Source: Humibacillus sp. DSM 29435 (GTDB lineage Bacteria; Actinomycetota; Actinomycetes; Actinomycetales; Dermatophilaceae). Taken from it: DNA of 64,000 nt. This document shows positions 46,761-56,835 of the stretch, piece after piece. Both the position numbers and the translations under genes were made by a program. Within the stretch, counting starts at the first letter, position 1. Each line of letters starts with the position of its first letter. The notes beneath the pieces were generated by a model, which did no database searches, was not told the DNA's origin, and saw only the letters and a list, made by a program, of their open reading frames with translations. The stretch lies in NCBI RefSeq assembly GCF_001758225.1, contig NZ_MAST01000005.1, positions 1 through 64,000 on the forward strand, given 5' to 3'.

Positions 46761-47581
46761 GCTCGGGCAGCTCCGGAGGTGGTTCGGGTGACGGCGGCCG
46801 CGGCCGCGATGAACGATCGGATGGCATCGGCAGGGTCGCCGTGACGAACCAGGGCCTCGCCGACGAGCACGGCGCCGGCGCCGGCTTGGACGTACCTAGC
46901 GACGTCGGCCGGGCCGGTGACTCCCGACTCGGCGACGGCGACGACCTCGGGGGGCACCCGCGGCAGCAGGTCGGTGACGGTGCGTGGGTCGACCTCGAGG
47001 GTCTTGAGGTTGCGCGCGTTGACGCCGACCAGCACGGGCCGCAGAGCCAGGGCGCGGTCGAGCTCGGCCGCGTCGTGCACCTCCACGAGGCAGGTCATGC
47101 CCAGGCCGGTCGCCTGGTCGTGCAGGTCACGCAGCTGGGCGTCGCCCAGGGCGGCCACGATGAGGAGCACCAGATCGGCGCCGTGCACGCGGGCCTCGGT
47201 CACCTGGTAGCCGTCGACGATGAAGTCTTTGCGCAGCAACGGAGTTGAGACTGCGGCTCGTACGGTGTCGAGGTCGGCGAGGCTACCGCCGAACCGGCGC
47301 TGCTCGGTCAGCACACTGATGGCGGCGGCTCCCCCGTCGGCGTAGGCGCGAGCCAGGTCGCCCGGCGCCGGGATGGCCGCCAGGGCGCCCTTGCTCGGGC
47401 TCGACCGCTTGACCTCGGCGATCACCGCGACGCCATCGGCGTGCCGGATGCCGGGCATCGGGTCGAGCGCAGGGGGCGCCTGAGACACCAGCGACTCCAG
47501 AGCTGCTGAGGGTAGGGCGGCACGACGAACGGCGAGATCCTCGCGAACGCCAACGATGATCCCGTCGAGAACCGTGGCCAT
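46757..47581 (-). CDS. trpC: indole-3-glycerol phosphate synthase
   Basis: 274 aa. Cyclises CdRP to indole-3-glycerol phosphate. Catalytic features: [14 protein letters not shown] (Lys), [29 protein letters not shown] (Lys) and [14 protein letters not shown], all typical. ATG 47581 is the conserved start (MATVLDGII). It lies 5 bp after the small membrane protein gene and overlaps trpB, mid-operon. Confidence 0.97.
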   Translation of the reverse strand: MATVLDGIIVGVREDLAVRRAALPSAALESLVSQAPPALDPMPGIRHADGVAVIAEVKRSSPSKGALAAIPAPGDLARAYADGGAAAISVLTEQRRFGGSLADLDTVRAAVSTPLLRKDFIVDGYQVTEARVHGADLVLLIVAALGDAQLRDLHDQATGLGMTCLVEVHDAAELDRALALRPVLVGVNARNLKTLEVDPRTVTDLLPRVPPEVVAVAESGVTGPADVARYVQAGAGAVLVGEALVRHGDPADAIRSFIAAAAAVTRTTSGAARA

Positions 47582-47586
47582 CAGGC

Positions 47587-47856
47587 TCAGCTCTTGCCGC
47601 GGGTCTCGGCGCCCACCTCGTCGGGGGCGTCGACCAGGCCACCGGCCTGGGCGTGGTGCCCGTCGCTGCCGTAGCCGGCCATGGACATCAGCTTGCCGGT
47701 GACCGCCCCGGCGATGATGACGACGGCGGCGACTGCCCCGAGCCACAGGCTGGGGATGAGGGTCGCCACCGATCCGATGAGCGACCCCAGCAACATGATG
47801 CCGACAGCGGTCCAGGCCGCCGTGCTGTGCCCGTGGTTCTCGTCGTGGTCTGCCAT
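47587..47856 (-). CDS. small His-rich two-helix membrane protein of the trp operon
   Basis: An 89-aa member of a short actinobacterial family found between trpE and trpC. The N-terminus [20 protein letters not shown] resembles the HGxxxAAW-type motif of these proteins; two helices (about 15-57) follow, then a polar tail. Role unknown; position suggests a link with tryptophan synthesis but may be only conserved synteny. ATG 47856 follows GGAGG at 5 nt, so it is preferred over ATG 47868. Confidence 0.8.
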   Translation of the reverse strand: MADHDENHGHSTAAWTAVGIMLLGSLIGSVATLIPSLWLGAVAAVVIIAGAVTGKLMSMAGYGSDGHHAQAGGLVDAPDEVGAETRGKS

Positions 47857-47912
47857 GAGGTCCTCCATCGTCAGCTCGGCGCCGCGTGCTGGCCTGCCGA
47901 GACTTCATTGTG

Positions 47913-48623
47913 TCAGGTCGGGCCGGGCCCGTCTCGCAGGGTGGGGTCGCCACCCTCGCTCAGCTCGTCCCACGCAGTTCGCACCTGCCCGCGAGGGCCC
48001 TTGGGCGCCATGGCACCGGTGCTGCCCGAGGCGTCGCCATCAGGCTGAGGCGCTCGCTCGTAACGGCTCGAGAGCCCCGCCCAGGAGCGGCTCGAGACGC
48101 CGGCCGACACGGCCCCGACAGCGAGCAGCCCCGCCATCACGACGGCGAGCCAGGCCCAGACCGTCGTGGTGGCCACTGCCTCTGGCGCCGTGGTGCGTGC
48201 GAGCTGACGGGCGGCCGCCTCCGCCACGGTCCCGACCGGCGCCACCGCCACCGCCACCGTGAGCACGAGCGTGCCGACGGCGGCCAGCACCAGCACCCCG
48301 GCCGACACGGCCCGGATCACCGGGCCCCCGGTCATCATCGCGAGGAGCGCCACGATCGTCACGAGTGCGACCCCGACCGTGCCCGGTGCTGCCGTGCTGC
48401 CGCTCACCTCGATGACGCCGGAGGTCAGCACGTCACGGGCCCGGCCCGAAGCCCAGGGCAAGGTGGTGAGCCCGAGCAGCACCGCGGCGGGGAGAAGCAC
48501 GACGAGCGCAGCCCCCCGCTTGCCGAGGTGCCTGCGTGCTGGTGAGGCGGGTGACCGAACGGCATCCTGGTGCCGCGCGGGCTCCGGCTGGCGGTCGGGC
48601 GTCTCGCCGGCGCCGGCACTCAT
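47913..48623 (-). CDS. Trp biosynthesis-associated membrane protein
   Basis: 236 aa, resembling the Trp-operon-associated membrane protein family (TIGR02234) that follows trpE in many actinobacteria. About four hydrophobic helices (residues 35-190), with [18 protein letters not shown] being characteristic. N- and C-termini are polar. No catalytic motif; proposed tasks are unproven. The start overlaps the trpE stop (ATGA). This gene and the next small membrane gene separate trpE from trpC. Confidence 0.87.
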   Translation of the reverse strand: MSAGAGETPDRQPEPARHQDAVRSPASPARRHLGKRGAALVVLLPAAVLLGLTTLPWASGRARDVLTSGVIEVSGSTAAPGTVGVALVTIVALLAMMTGGPVIRAVSAGVLVLAAVGTLVLTVAVAVAPVGTVAEAAARQLARTTAPEAVATTTVWAWLAVVMAGLLAVGAVSAGVSSRSWAGLSSRYERAPQPDGDASGSTGAMAPKGPRGQVRTAWDELSEGGDPTLRDGPGPT

Positions 48624-50194
48624 GGGTTCACCGGCCGCAGCCCGGCGGCGGCGGCCACCGCGCGCAGGGCAGCGGCTGCCTTGTTGACCGTCTCCTCGAA
48701 CTCCAGGTGCGGCACCGAGTCGGCAACGATGCCGGCGCCGGCCTGCACGTGCGCACGACCGTCCTTGATCAGGGCGGTGCGGATGGCGATGGCCAGGTCG
48801 AGGTCTCCGGCGAAGTCGAGGTAGCCCACCACCCCGCCATAGAGGCCACGGCGCAGGTTCTCGTAGCCGTCGATCAGGGCCATGGCTCGGGGCTTCGGCG
48901 CCCCCGAGAGCGTGCCCGCGGGGAAGGTGGCGACCAGCGCGTCGTAGGCGCTGGCTCCCGCCTTGAGGTCGCCGATCACGGTCGACTCGATGTGCATGAT
49001 GTGGCTGTAGCGGCGGATCGACATGAAGTCGACCGTGTCGACGGTGCCGGCTTCGCAGATGCGCTGGAGGTCGTTGCGCGAGAGGTCGACCAGCATGAGG
49101 TGCTCGGCCCGCTCCTTGGCGTCGCCAATCAGCTCTTCGGCCAGGTGGGCGTCGTGGTCGGGGCTCTTGCCCCGCGGACGTGAGCCGGCGATCGGGTGCG
49201 TGATCGCCTGGCGCCCGGTCACCTTGATGAGGGCCTCCGGGCTCGAGCCGACGACGTCGTAGGCGCTGCCGTCGGGGTGCGGCAGGCGCAGCAGGTACAT
49301 GTAGGGGCTCGGGTTGCTGACCCGCAGGGCGCGGTAGACGTCGAGGGCGCTGGCCCGGCAGGGAACGGTGAAGCGCTGCGACACGACGATCTGGAACGCC
49401 TCACCGGCGCGGATCGCCTCCTTGGCCGCCTCCACCATCTCCTCGAACTGCTCCTGGGAGTGGCTGCTCGACGGGGTCGTGGTGATCGGGTCGATCGTCG
49501 CCACCGTGCTCGGGGCCGGGGCTGCGAGCTCGCGCGTCATGCGGTCGAGGCGGCTCACGGCATCCGCCCAGGCCGCCTCGATGCGCTCGTCGGTGGCGTC
49601 GTGGTTGATCGCGTTCGCGACGAGCAGCAGCGAGCCGTCGGTGTGGTCGAAGACGGCGAGGTCGGTCGCGAGCATCATCGCGAGCTCGGGCAGGTCGAGC
49701 TCGTCGCGGCCCCCGTCGGGTACCGCTTCCCACCGCCGCACCGCGTCGTAGCTGATGGCGCCGACCATTCCCCCGGTGAGCGGCGGCAGCCCCCTGATCC
49801 GCTCGGTGGCGAGCGCGGCCACGGTGTCGCGCAGCGCCGTGGTCGGGTCACCTGCCGTCGGGACCCCGACCGGCGGCGTCCCGATCCAGTGGGCCTCTCC
49901 GTCGCGCTCGGTCAGGGTGGCGGCGCACCGTACCCCGACGATCGAGTACCGCGCCCAGATGCCCCCGTGCTCGGCCGACTCGAGCAGAAAGGTGCCCGGC
50001 TGCTCGCCGGCGAGCTTGCGGTACACCCCGACCGGGGTCTCCGCGTCGGCAAGCAGGCGGCGCACGACCGGGATGACCCGGCGGTGGTCGAGGGCGAGCT
50101 CGGTGAAGACCGCCAGGCTCGGCCAGGTCTGCCCCCAGGTGAGGTCTGCTTCGGGAGCCGGCGCAGCAGCGAGCGGGGCGGTCTGGTGTGGCAC
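48620..50194 (-). CDS. trpE: anthranilate synthase component I
   Basis: 524 aa. Converts chorismate to anthranilate with ammonia from TrpG. The feedback site has the LLES motif (FLLESAEHGG), where tryptophan binds. Catalytic regions: PEALIKVTGRQAITHPIAGS, RGKSPDHDAHLAEELIGDAK and LVATFPAGTLSGAPKPRAM. GTG 50194 lies 6 nt after CAGAAT (50206-50201) with no ribosome site, so it is probably leaderless and hence lacks a peptide attenuator. No trpG or trpD lies in this operon. Confidence 0.96.
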   Translation of the reverse strand: MPHQTAPLAAAPAPEADLTWGQTWPSLAVFTELALDHRRVIPVVRRLLADAETPVGVYRKLAGEQPGTFLLESAEHGGIWARYSIVGVRCAATLTERDGEAHWIGTPPVGVPTAGDPTTALRDTVAALATERIRGLPPLTGGMVGAISYDAVRRWEAVPDGGRDELDLPELAMMLATDLAVFDHTDGSLLLVANAINHDATDERIEAAWADAVSRLDRMTRELAAPAPSTVATIDPITTTPSSSHSQEQFEEMVEAAKEAIRAGEAFQIVVSQRFTVPCRASALDVYRALRVSNPSPYMYLLRLPHPDGSAYDVVGSSPEALIKVTGRQAITHPIAGSRPRGKSPDHDAHLAEELIGDAKERAEHLMLVDLSRNDLQRICEAGTVDTVDFMSIRRYSHIMHIESTVIGDLKAGASAYDALVATFPAGTLSGAPKPRAMALIDGYENLRRGLYGGVVGYLDFAGDLDLAIAIRTALIKDGRAHVQAGAGIVADSVPHLEFEETVNKAAAALRAVAAAAGLRPVNP

Positions 50195-50200
50195 CCGCCC

Positions 50201-50206
50201 ATTCTG
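50201..50206 (-). promoter_or_regulatory. -10 element of trpE
   Basis: CAGAAT, 6 nt, then GTG 50194. It differs from TANNNT only in its first base. A transcript beginning at GTG leaves no room for an attenuator; the trpE-hisI gap instead carries repeat copy A. Confidence 0.4.
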
Positions 50207-50267
50207 TCCCACCCGGGCCGCGCACCGGTCCCCGTCCCTCCCCCCGGTCCCTCCCCCGCCACTTCCC

Positions 50268-50333
50268 CGAACGACTCGTTCGAGGGCGAACGTGCTGGCA
50301 TGCCGGTGCGTTCGACCCCCAGCCCGGCGTTCG
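50268..50333 (+). repeat. 66-bp palindromic intergenic repeat, copy A
   Basis: Orientation +. P1 palindrome CGAACGACTCGTTCG at 50268-50282, P2 hairpin CGAACG..CGTTCG at 50287-50314 with loop CATG, terminal CGTTCG at 50328-50333. It lies in the 164-bp gap between hisI (stop side) and trpE (start side). Aligned to copies B and C over all 66 bp without gaps. Confidence 0.85.
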
Positions 50334-50358
50334 GCGCGGACGGGCTCTTCTTGCGGCA

Positions 50359-50757
50359 TCACTCAGCGGCTGAAGCGCCTTGGTCACGCATTCCGACCGC
50401 AGCCGGTAGCACTCGGGCGTCGAAGCAGGTGTGGTCGCCGGTGTGACAGGCGCTCCCTTCCTGGTCGACCGAGACGAGCACTGCATCACCGTCACAGTCG
50501 AGGCGCACGCCCTTGACCCACTGGGCGTGGCCGCTCGTGTCGCCCTTGCGCCAGTACTCCTCGCGACTGCGTGACCAGAACGTCACCCGGCCCTCCGCGA
50601 GGGTGCGGCGGAGCGCCTCGTCGTCCATCCATCCGACCATGAGCACCTCGAGGCTGTCGTGCTGCTGCACCACTGCGGCGAACAGCCCGTGCCGGTCACG
50701 CTTGAGCAGATCGGCGATGGCGGGGTCGAGTCGGACGTTCCCGGTGGCGTCGTTCAT
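50359..50757 (-). CDS. hisI: phosphoribosyl-AMP cyclohydrolase
   Basis: 132 aa. Opens the adenine ring of PR-AMP in histidine synthesis. Motifs: [43 protein letters not shown] (Mg2+/Zn2+ aspartates and Cys) and [13 protein letters not shown] (Zn cysteines). No fused pyrophosphohydrolase domain; HisE is a separate gene here. ATG 50757 has GGAGAGG about 7 nt upstream. It is directly followed by trpE on the same strand, and preceded by repeat copy B. Confidence 0.96.
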   Translation of the reverse strand: MNDATGNVRLDPAIADLLKRDRHGLFAAVVQQHDSLEVLMVGWMDDEALRRTLAEGRVTFWSRSREEYWRKGDTSGHAQWVKGVRLDCDGDAVLVSVDQEGSACHTGDHTCFDARVLPAAVGMRDQGASAAE

Positions 50758-50798
50758 GGTGACATCCTCTCCTGCCGGTGACGACCCCGAGATCGTCT

Positions 50799-50864
50799 CG
50801 AACGCCGCGTTGGTGATCGAACGAGTCGGTACACCAACTCGTTCGACCTCGAACGAGTCGTTCG
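50799..50864 (-). repeat. 66-bp palindromic intergenic repeat, copy B
   Basis: Orientation -. P1 at 50850-50864, P2 at 50818-50845 (stem extends to 13 bp with one T.G), terminal motif at 50799-50804. It lies between the ABC exporter gene end (50894) and the hisI start (50757), so it may sit in the hisI leader. Confidence 0.85.
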
Positions 50865-50893
50865 CGGGATGGGGACGGAGGTTTGGGGGTGGG

Positions 50894-52705
50894 TCAGACC
50901 GTGGTCTGCTGGGCCACCCAGGAGTCGTGCAGGCCCGCGTAGACGCCGCCCAGTCGCACCAGATCGGTGTGGTGTCCGCGCTCGACGATGCGGCCGGCAT
51001 CCACCACGATCACCTCGTCGGCCGCCTGAGCGGTCGAGAGCCGGTGCGCGATGGCGATCGAGGTGCGGCCGCGGGTGAGCGAGTCGAGAGCACGTTGGAG
51101 CCTGACCTCGGTGCTCGGGTCGACGGCCGAGGTCGCCTCGTCGAGCACGAGCAGGTCGGGATCGGCCAGGTAGGCCCGGGCCAGCGCCACGAGCTGTCGC
51201 TCACCGGCCGAGAGCGACTCCCCACGCTGGCCGACGTCGGTGGCCAGCCCGAGCGGCAGCGTGGCCACCCACGGGTCGAGCCCGAGCTCGGTGAGCGTGA
51301 GCCGCACGTCGTCCTCGGTGGCCTCGGGCCGGCCGAAACGCACGTTGTCGAGCAGCGTGCCGTCGAAGAGGAAGCCCTCCTGCGGCACGAGCACGACGCG
51401 CGAACGCAACGTGGAGAAGCGGATGCTGTCGAGGTCGACGCCGTCGAGCTGTACCGTGCCGGTGGTGGGGTCCATCAGCCGGGTGAGCAGCTTGGCCAGG
51501 GTGGACTTGCCCGACCCGGTCTCGCCGACGATGGCGACCCGGCTGCGGGGTGCGATGGTGAGGTCGATGTCGTGCAGCACGGGGTCGCCGCCGGGGTAGG
51601 CGAAGCCGACCCCGTTGAACTGCACCGTGATCGGGCCGCGGGGCAGGGTGACGCCCCGGTCGCCCGGGTCGGCGACGTCGGCCTCGGTGTCGATGATGCC
51701 GATCACCCGCCGCCAGCCGGCGACGGCGTTCTGCATCTCGTTGAGGATCTCGGTCGCCTGCTGCACGGGCTGCGTGAACAGGTTCACAAGGAAGAGGAAG
51801 GCCAGCAGCTCACCGAGTGTCAGGCTCCCCCGCGCGGCGAGCACGGTGCCCACCACCAGCACGACGGCCGTGGTCATGCCCGACACCAGCTGACCGGAGG
51901 TGAAGGCGATCACCGAGCGCGCCTGGGCCCCGATCGCCGCCTTTCGGTGTGCCTCGACCGCGGCGTCGATGCGCTGCGCCGTGCGCTCCTCGACTCCGTA
52001 GGCCCGGATCGCCTGGGCGCCGACCACCGCCTCGGAGACGGCACCGAGCATGTCGCCGACCCGTTCGCGAACCCGCGTGTAGGCCCGACCGACGATGCCC
52101 TGGAACTTGCGGATGATGACGAACAGGGGCACGAAGCACACCCACACCACGAGCCCGAGCAACGGGCTGTAGACCACCATGAGCACGGTGGCGAGCGTGA
52201 TCTGCGCGACGTTGATGAGCAGCATCAGCCCGCCGAACTGCACGAACGTCGAGATGGTGTCGACATCGGAGGTCACCCGCGAGACGAGCGACCCGCGTCG
52301 CTCCGTGTTCTGGGTCAGCATCGCGAGGTCATGAATGTGCCGGAACGCCTTGGTGCGCAGCGTTGCCAGCCCGTTCTCGGACGCCTGGAAGAGCCTGATG
52401 TTGACGAAGTAGGCAGAGAAGGCCGTGACCACCACACCGCCCAGGGCGACGCCGATGTACATCGCCACACTGCCCAGGTCGGGCCCACCGTCGGCGAGCA
52501 GCCCTTCGTCGGTGATGCGCTGCACCACGAAGGGCACCAGCACGCGGCCCAGCGTCGAGAGCACGGCCAGGGCAACGGTGACCCAGATGCCCTTCTTCAG
52601 CTCGGGGGAGAGCACGAAGCCGCGCTTGAGCGTGGCCCAGGTCGACATCTCGGTGCCGGAGGCGATCCCGTGATGCTCGACGATCGGCTGGCCGCGCATG
52701 CTCAT
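50894..52705 (-). CDS. heterodimeric ABC exporter subunit with canonical Walker B
   Basis: A 603-aa ABC-type half exporter: six helices (about 35-330) fused to an ATPase. Walker [10 protein letters not shown]; signature SLSAGERQL, not LSGGQ; Walker [13 protein letters not shown] with the catalytic Glu; H-loop IAIAHRLS. It is coupled (ATGA) to an upstream partner with the opposite set of deviations, so they probably form a TM287/288- or BmrCD-like heterodimer. Substrate unknown (drug or lipid). Start ATG 52705; the frame has ATG 52699 as an alternative. Confidence 0.92.
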   Translation of the reverse strand: MSMRGQPIVEHHGIASGTEMSTWATLKRGFVLSPELKKGIWVTVALAVLSTLGRVLVPFVVQRITDEGLLADGGPDLGSVAMYIGVALGGVVVTAFSAYFVNIRLFQASENGLATLRTKAFRHIHDLAMLTQNTERRGSLVSRVTSDVDTISTFVQFGGLMLLINVAQITLATVLMVVYSPLLGLVVWVCFVPLFVIIRKFQGIVGRAYTRVRERVGDMLGAVSEAVVGAQAIRAYGVEERTAQRIDAAVEAHRKAAIGAQARSVIAFTSGQLVSGMTTAVVLVVGTVLAARGSLTLGELLAFLFLVNLFTQPVQQATEILNEMQNAVAGWRRVIGIIDTEADVADPGDRGVTLPRGPITVQFNGVGFAYPGGDPVLHDIDLTIAPRSRVAIVGETGSGKSTLAKLLTRLMDPTTGTVQLDGVDLDSIRFSTLRSRVVLVPQEGFLFDGTLLDNVRFGRPEATEDDVRLTLTELGLDPWVATLPLGLATDVGQRGESLSAGERQLVALARAYLADPDLLVLDEATSAVDPSTEVRLQRALDSLTRGRTSIAIAHRLSTAQAADEVIVVDAGRIVERGHHTDLVRLGGVYAGLHDSWVAQQTTV

Positions 52706-54528
52706 CGCGACACCTCCTCATCGGCGGCGATGGCATCACGTTCGGCCGACTCACGGGCGTAGGCGGTGACGAGCCGCTCGTAGCCGACGCACCGGGAGAG
52801 CAGCTGTTCGTGCGAGCCGTGGTCGATGACCCGGCCCTCCTCCAGGTAGACGACCTCGTCGGCGAGCAGGATGGTGGCCATGCGGTAGGCGACGACGAGC
52901 ACCGTGGTGCCGGTGCTGGCCTCGCGCAGCCGCGAGAGGATCGCCTGCTCGACGCTCGGGTCGACGGCCGACGTCGCGTCGTCGAGGATGAGCAGCTGCG
53001 GCTCGCGAATCACGGCTCGGGCCAACGCGATCCGCTGCCGCTGCCCCCCTGAGAGGCTGGCCCCGCGCTCACCCACGTGCGTGTCGAGCCCGTCGCGCAG
53101 GTCACCCACGAAGCCGGCACCCTGCGCGACGTCGAGTGACCGCCAGACCGCGTCGTCGTCGTGGTCGAGGCCGAGGGTGATGTTGCCGCGGACGCTGTCG
53201 TCGAACATGAAGGTCTGCTGGGCCACGAGGGCGGCCACCTCGGAGACGCCGCCCTGTCGCACCTGGCGCAAGTCGATGCCGTCGACCAGCACCGCGCCCG
53301 TGTCGGGGTCGACCAGTCGCATCATCAGGTTGGTCAGGGTCGACTTGCCGCTGCCGGTGGGGCCGACGAGCGCCACGGTCGAGCCGGGAGCGATGTCGAG
53401 GCTGACATCGACGACGGCCGGGTTGAGATCGGCGTCGCCCTGCTCGGTCTCGATCTCATAGGCGTACGAGAGCGACTCGGCCTGCAGGTGGCTGGCCGTG
53501 CCGGTCGGTAGGCGGCGAGGGCCGTACGCCATGCTGCCTTCGGCGTCGAGCACGGCGGAGATCCGCTTCCAGCCCACCACGGCCCGGGGCAGCTCGGCGA
53601 GCACCCACCCGAGGGCGCGCACCGGGAAGGCGAGGATGGAGAAGAGGTAGGCGATCTGCACCACCTCAGCCGGCGACAGCAGACCGCTGCGCACGCGCAA
53701 CGTGCCCACGAAGAGCACGGCGAGCGTGCCGATCGTCGGGATCGCCTCGATGGCAGGGTCGAACCGGCCGCGCGTGCGGCCCACCTCGATGTTCGCGTCA
53801 CGCAGCTCGTGGGTGACCGCGCGGAACCGCTCGGCCTCGTGGTCCTCGCGGCCTAGAGACTTGACGATGAGGGCCGCCTCGAAGCTCTCGTGGGCGACCT
53901 CGGACACATCGGCCCGCAGCTGCTGGGCGCGCGTGACTCGCGGCGACATCGCCCGCTGGAACGCGATGTTGGCGACGAACAGCATCGGGAAGACCGTCAG
54001 GCCCACGACGGCGAGCCATGGGTCGACGATGAGCATCTGCAGCACCCCGAACACCAACATGACCACGACACCGAGGGCCATCGGCAACGGCCCGAAGATG
54101 TTCCAGGTCGCCTCGACGTCAGCGTTCGCGTTCGACAGCAGCTGGCCCGAGGGGTGCTTGTGGTGCCAGCTGAGGGGCAGCCGCAGGTACTGACGCGTCA
54201 CCTGCCTGCGGTACATCGCCCCGAGGTTGAACATGGCGACACCGCCCGCGAGGCGACGGCCGATGACCCCGAGGATGGTGGTCAGCACGACGGCCGACAT
54301 CACCCCGCCGATGAACCACAGCTGCCCGGCCGTCACCGATCGGGCCGCGATGGCAGGCGTGACGGCCCGGTCGACCACAAAACCGATCGCAGCCGCTGTG
54401 AGGCTGGTCATGATGCCGTAGACCACGCTGCCCACGACCGCCAGGCCGAACCAGCGCGGCTGGCCCCTGATGCCGCGCCCGATGACGCTCCAGCCCTCGC
54501 GCAGGGTCGAGGGTGTGGCCGTGCTCAC
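52702..54528 (-). CDS. heterodimeric ABC exporter subunit with degenerate ATP site
   Basis: 608 aa, six helices plus ATPase. Walker A GPTGSGKST and signature SLSGGQRQR are canonical. Walker B is LLILDDATSAVD, with Asp replacing the catalytic Glu, and the H-loop reads VVAYRMAT, with Tyr for His. This subunit therefore supplies the non-hydrolysing half-site together with the LSAGE of its partner. GTG 54528 is preceded by GGGAG about 8 nt upstream. First gene of the pair; the second overlaps by 4 bp. Confidence 0.92.
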   Translation of the reverse strand: MSTATPSTLREGWSVIGRGIRGQPRWFGLAVVGSVVYGIMTSLTAAAIGFVVDRAVTPAIAARSVTAGQLWFIGGVMSAVVLTTILGVIGRRLAGGVAMFNLGAMYRRQVTRQYLRLPLSWHHKHPSGQLLSNANADVEATWNIFGPLPMALGVVVMLVFGVLQMLIVDPWLAVVGLTVFPMLFVANIAFQRAMSPRVTRAQQLRADVSEVAHESFEAALIVKSLGREDHEAERFRAVTHELRDANIEVGRTRGRFDPAIEAIPTIGTLAVLFVGTLRVRSGLLSPAEVVQIAYLFSILAFPVRALGWVLAELPRAVVGWKRISAVLDAEGSMAYGPRRLPTGTASHLQAESLSYAYEIETEQGDADLNPAVVDVSLDIAPGSTVALVGPTGSGKSTLTNLMMRLVDPDTGAVLVDGIDLRQVRQGGVSEVAALVAQQTFMFDDSVRGNITLGLDHDDDAVWRSLDVAQGAGFVGDLRDGLDTHVGERGASLSGGQRQRIALARAVIREPQLLILDDATSAVDPSVEQAILSRLREASTGTTVLVVAYRMATILLADEVVYLEEGRVIDHGSHEQLLSRCVGYERLVTAYARESAERDAIAADEEVSR

Positions 54529-54647
54529 GTGTCGTTCTCCCTGCTGCTTCGTCTGGACGGTTGCTCGTTCGCGACACTCGTTGCGAGCTCTACTGCTCGA
54601 CCGCTGAGCCTCTCACGACCCCTCGACAACAGGCACCCGCAGTTTCC

Positions 54648-55196
54648 TTATTCCGGATGCCGCAAAGCGGAGGCAGTCGTGCCCGTCGCAGCCCAGTACC
54701 GGCGGCTGCCGGCGCGCTCGTCGGCCAGCACTCCGCCGACCTTCTCGATGGTGCGGGCCGAGGCCACATTGTCGGGGTCACACGTGATGAGCACGGGGTC
54801 GATGCCCCGCGCCGCCGCCATCGAGAGGGCCAGCCCAACGGCGGCGGTGGCCACGCCACGACGACGAGAGCCGGGCTCGACGGCATACCCGATGTGTCCG
54901 CCCACCACGAGCAGGGCGGGGTTGAGGCCGTGGCGCAGGGCGAGGGTTCCGACGACGCGGTCGGCGTCGACGATCCAGCGATACGAGCTGGGCACCCTGC
55001 CATCGGGCAGCGCCACGTCGTCTCTGGACTGCTCGGCCAGCCAGTCGACCCAGATCTCGAACACGGCGGGGTCGCGCAGACCGGCGCGATCGCCCGGCCG
55101 GAGCGACGAGCCGTGGATGGTCTCGCCGCCGAACGCGTCGACCATCGCCCACCACGAGTCGGCGAGGTCGACGGTGGGGCGCACCAGCTCGATCAC
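54648..55196 (-). CDS. GNAT-family N-acetyltransferase
   Basis: 182 aa. The acetyl-CoA motif HIGYAVEPGSRRRGVATAAV and CDPDNVASARTIEKVGGVL mark the RimJ/RimL-like group that acetylates protein N-termini or small amines. Target unknown. GTG 55196 lies 6 nt after TAGGCT (55208-55203), a leaderless layout. It is divergent from a TIGR03085-type gene; the ABC exporter pair lies downstream on the same strand. Confidence 0.83.
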   Translation of the reverse strand: MIELVRPTVDLADSWWAMVDAFGGETIHGSSLRPGDRAGLRDPAVFEIWVDWLAEQSRDDVALPDGRVPSSYRWIVDADRVVGTLALRHGLNPALLVVGGHIGYAVEPGSRRRGVATAAVGLALSMAAARGIDPVLITCDPDNVASARTIEKVGGVLADERAGSRRYWAATGTTASALRHPE

Positions 55197-55202
55197 CGGT
55201 CG

Positions 55203-55208
55203 AGCCTA
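55203..55208 (-). promoter_or_regulatory. -10 element of the GNAT gene
   Basis: TAGGCT, 6 nt, then GTG 55196; no ribosome site. Confidence 0.4.
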
Positions 55209-55262
55209 AGGGCAGCCCCGCCAGCCCTCCACCGCGTTCGGGTCTGGCCGTCAACTGGTTGG

Positions 55263-55910
55263 ATGGAGGTCATGACACGCCACGCACAGTCCGAACGTCA
55301 CGCGCTATGCGACGAGCTGGAGCGTCTCGGACCCGAGGCCGACACCATCGCCGAGGGGTGGCGGGCCAAGGACCTTGCCGCCCACCTGCTGATCCGCGAG
55401 ACCCGCCCCGACCTGCTGGCCGGCCTCTTCATCCCGGCGCTGGCGGGCCGAACCGACCGGGGCATGGCCCAGGTGGCGGCCGGCGACTTCGGTGCTCTCG
55501 TGCAGAAGATCCGCTCGGGCCCGCCCGTCTGGAACCCCATGGCCATCCCCGCGGTCGACGAGAAGGCGAACCTCACGGAGTTCTTCGTCCACTTCGAGGA
55601 CCTGCGCCGCGCCCAGCCCGACTGGACACCCCGGAACCTGTCCACCGAGCTGCAGCAGGCCCTCTGGGCCGCCCTGAAGTCTGCTTCGAAGCTGATGTTG
55701 CGCAAGGCCCCGACCGGAGTAGTGCTGATCGCGACCGGTCTGGGCCGCCATGCCGCCAAGGCTCCGGGCGCCGGCGGCACCGTGGTCGTGCGCGGGCCGG
55801 TCGGTGAGCTGGTGCTGTTCGCTTTCGGCCGGGAACGCGTGGCACAGGTCAGCTTCGAGGGCTCCGACGACGACGTGGCCGCGTTGCGCGGTGCCGACTT
55901 CGGCGTCTGA
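55263..55910 (+). CDS. TIGR03085-type metal-binding protein of the DinB/MDMPI superfamily
   Basis: 215 aa. The N-terminal helical bundle of maleylpyruvate isomerase/DinB type (AEGWRAKDLAAHLLIRETRP, with a possible metal His) is followed by VWNPMAIPAVDEKANLTEFF and the second His in FFVHFEDLRRAQPDW. The C-terminal part resembles a sterol-carrier-like fold. Possibly a mycothiol-dependent or metal enzyme; function not known. ATG 55263 sits 6 nt after TCAACT; ATG 55272 is the alternative, but its GGAGG is too close to the start. Confidence 0.75.
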   Translation: MEVMTRHAQSERHALCDELERLGPEADTIAEGWRAKDLAAHLLIRETRPDLLAGLFIPALAGRTDRGMAQVAAGDFGALVQKIRSGPPVWNPMAIPAVDEKANLTEFFVHFEDLRRAQPDWTPRNLSTELQQALWAALKSASKLMLRKAPTGVVLIATGLGRHAAKAPGAGGTVVVRGPVGELVLFAFGRERVAQVSFEGSDDDVAALRGADFGV

Positions 55911-55946
55911 GCCCACCTCGCCACTGCTGTGACGGGCGCCGTGCGC

Positions 55947-56720
55947 TCAGCGAACCGTGACCCCCGCCTCGCGCAGGCCCGCCTTGACCTGGGCGACGGT
56001 GAGCTCGCCGAAGTGGAAGACACTGGCGGCCAGAACGGCATCCGCCCCGGCGGCTGCTGCCGGCGCGAAGTGCTCGACCCGACCGGCACCACCGCTGGCG
56101 ATGAGCGGCACCGAGACCGCCGCCCGCACCCGGCGAATCAGCTCGAGGTCGAAACCGTTCTTGGTGCCGTCGGCGTCCATCGAGTTGAGCAGGATCTCAC
56201 CGGCCCCCAGCTCGGCAGCACGGGCGCACCACTGCACCGCGTCGAGGTCGACGGCGGTGCGCCCGCCGTGGGTGGTCATGACGAAGTCGTCGGTGGGGAG
56301 CCCGTCGTCGCCTCGTCGGCGACGCACGTCGGCCGAGAGCACCAGCACCTGGGCCCCGAAGCGGTCAGCGATCTCGGCGATGAGCTCAGGCCTCGCGATC
56401 GCCGCGGTGTTCACCCCCACCTTGTCGGCGCCCGCGCGCAGCAGCCGGTCGACGTCGTTGGCTGTGCGCACGCCGCCGCCGACCGTGAGCGGGATGAACA
56501 CCTGCTCGGCCGTGCGCCGCACGACGTCGAAGGTCGTCTCCCGGTTGCCGCTGCTCGCCGTGACGTCGAGGAAGGTCAGCTCGTCGATCCCCTGGTCGGC
56601 GTAGCGCCGGGCCAGCTCGACGGGGTCGCCGGCGTCGCGCAGGTTCTCGAAGTTGACCCCTTTGACGACCCGGCCGGCGTCGACGTCGAGACAGGCGATC
56701 ACACGGGTGGCGACGGGCAT
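55947..56720 (-). CDS. hisF: imidazole glycerol phosphate synthase cyclase subunit
   Basis: 257-aa TIM barrel. With HisH it makes IGP and AICAR from PRFAR. Catalytic Asp in [16 protein letters not shown] and Asp in [11 protein letters not shown]; phosphate sites [12 protein letters not shown] and [14 protein letters not shown]. HisH is not in the window. ATG 56720 lies 6 nt after TAGATT, leaderless. Convergent with the TIGR03085 gene. Confidence 0.96.
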   Translation of the reverse strand: MPVATRVIACLDVDAGRVVKGVNFENLRDAGDPVELARRYADQGIDELTFLDVTASSGNRETTFDVVRRTAEQVFIPLTVGGGVRTANDVDRLLRAGADKVGVNTAAIARPELIAEIADRFGAQVLVLSADVRRRRGDDGLPTDDFVMTTHGGRTAVDLDAVQWCARAAELGAGEILLNSMDADGTKNGFDLELIRRVRAAVSVPLIASGGAGRVEHFAPAAAAGADAVLAASVFHFGELTVAQVKAGLREAGVTVR

Positions 56721-56726
56721 GAGCCC

Positions 56727-56732
56727 AATCTA
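56727..56732 (-). promoter_or_regulatory. -10 element of hisF
   Basis: TAGATT, 6 nt, then ATG 56720; no Shine-Dalgarno. Confidence 0.4.
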
Positions 56733-56835
56733 GGCGAGCGGGCAGCACCCGCGGGCACGGGACCGCGTCGGTCGGCGCAGGACCGCCTCGACCGCCGATG
56801 ACCGGCACCACGTCTGGATGCCGTGCCCGCCGCAG

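Noticed and set aside
50195-50358. trp attenuator or leader peptide before trpE
   Set aside because: No Trp-rich short frame on the minus strand, no terminator/antiterminator pair, and trpE looks leaderless; the hairpins there belong to repeat copy A.
50513-52762. 749-codon frame opposite hisI and the ABC exporter gene
   Set aside because: Antisense to two clear genes and running through repeat copy B; no motif.
54513-55262. N-terminal extension of the TIGR03085-type frame back to 54513
   Set aside because: It lies antisense to the GNAT gene; conserved sequence begins at about 55272.
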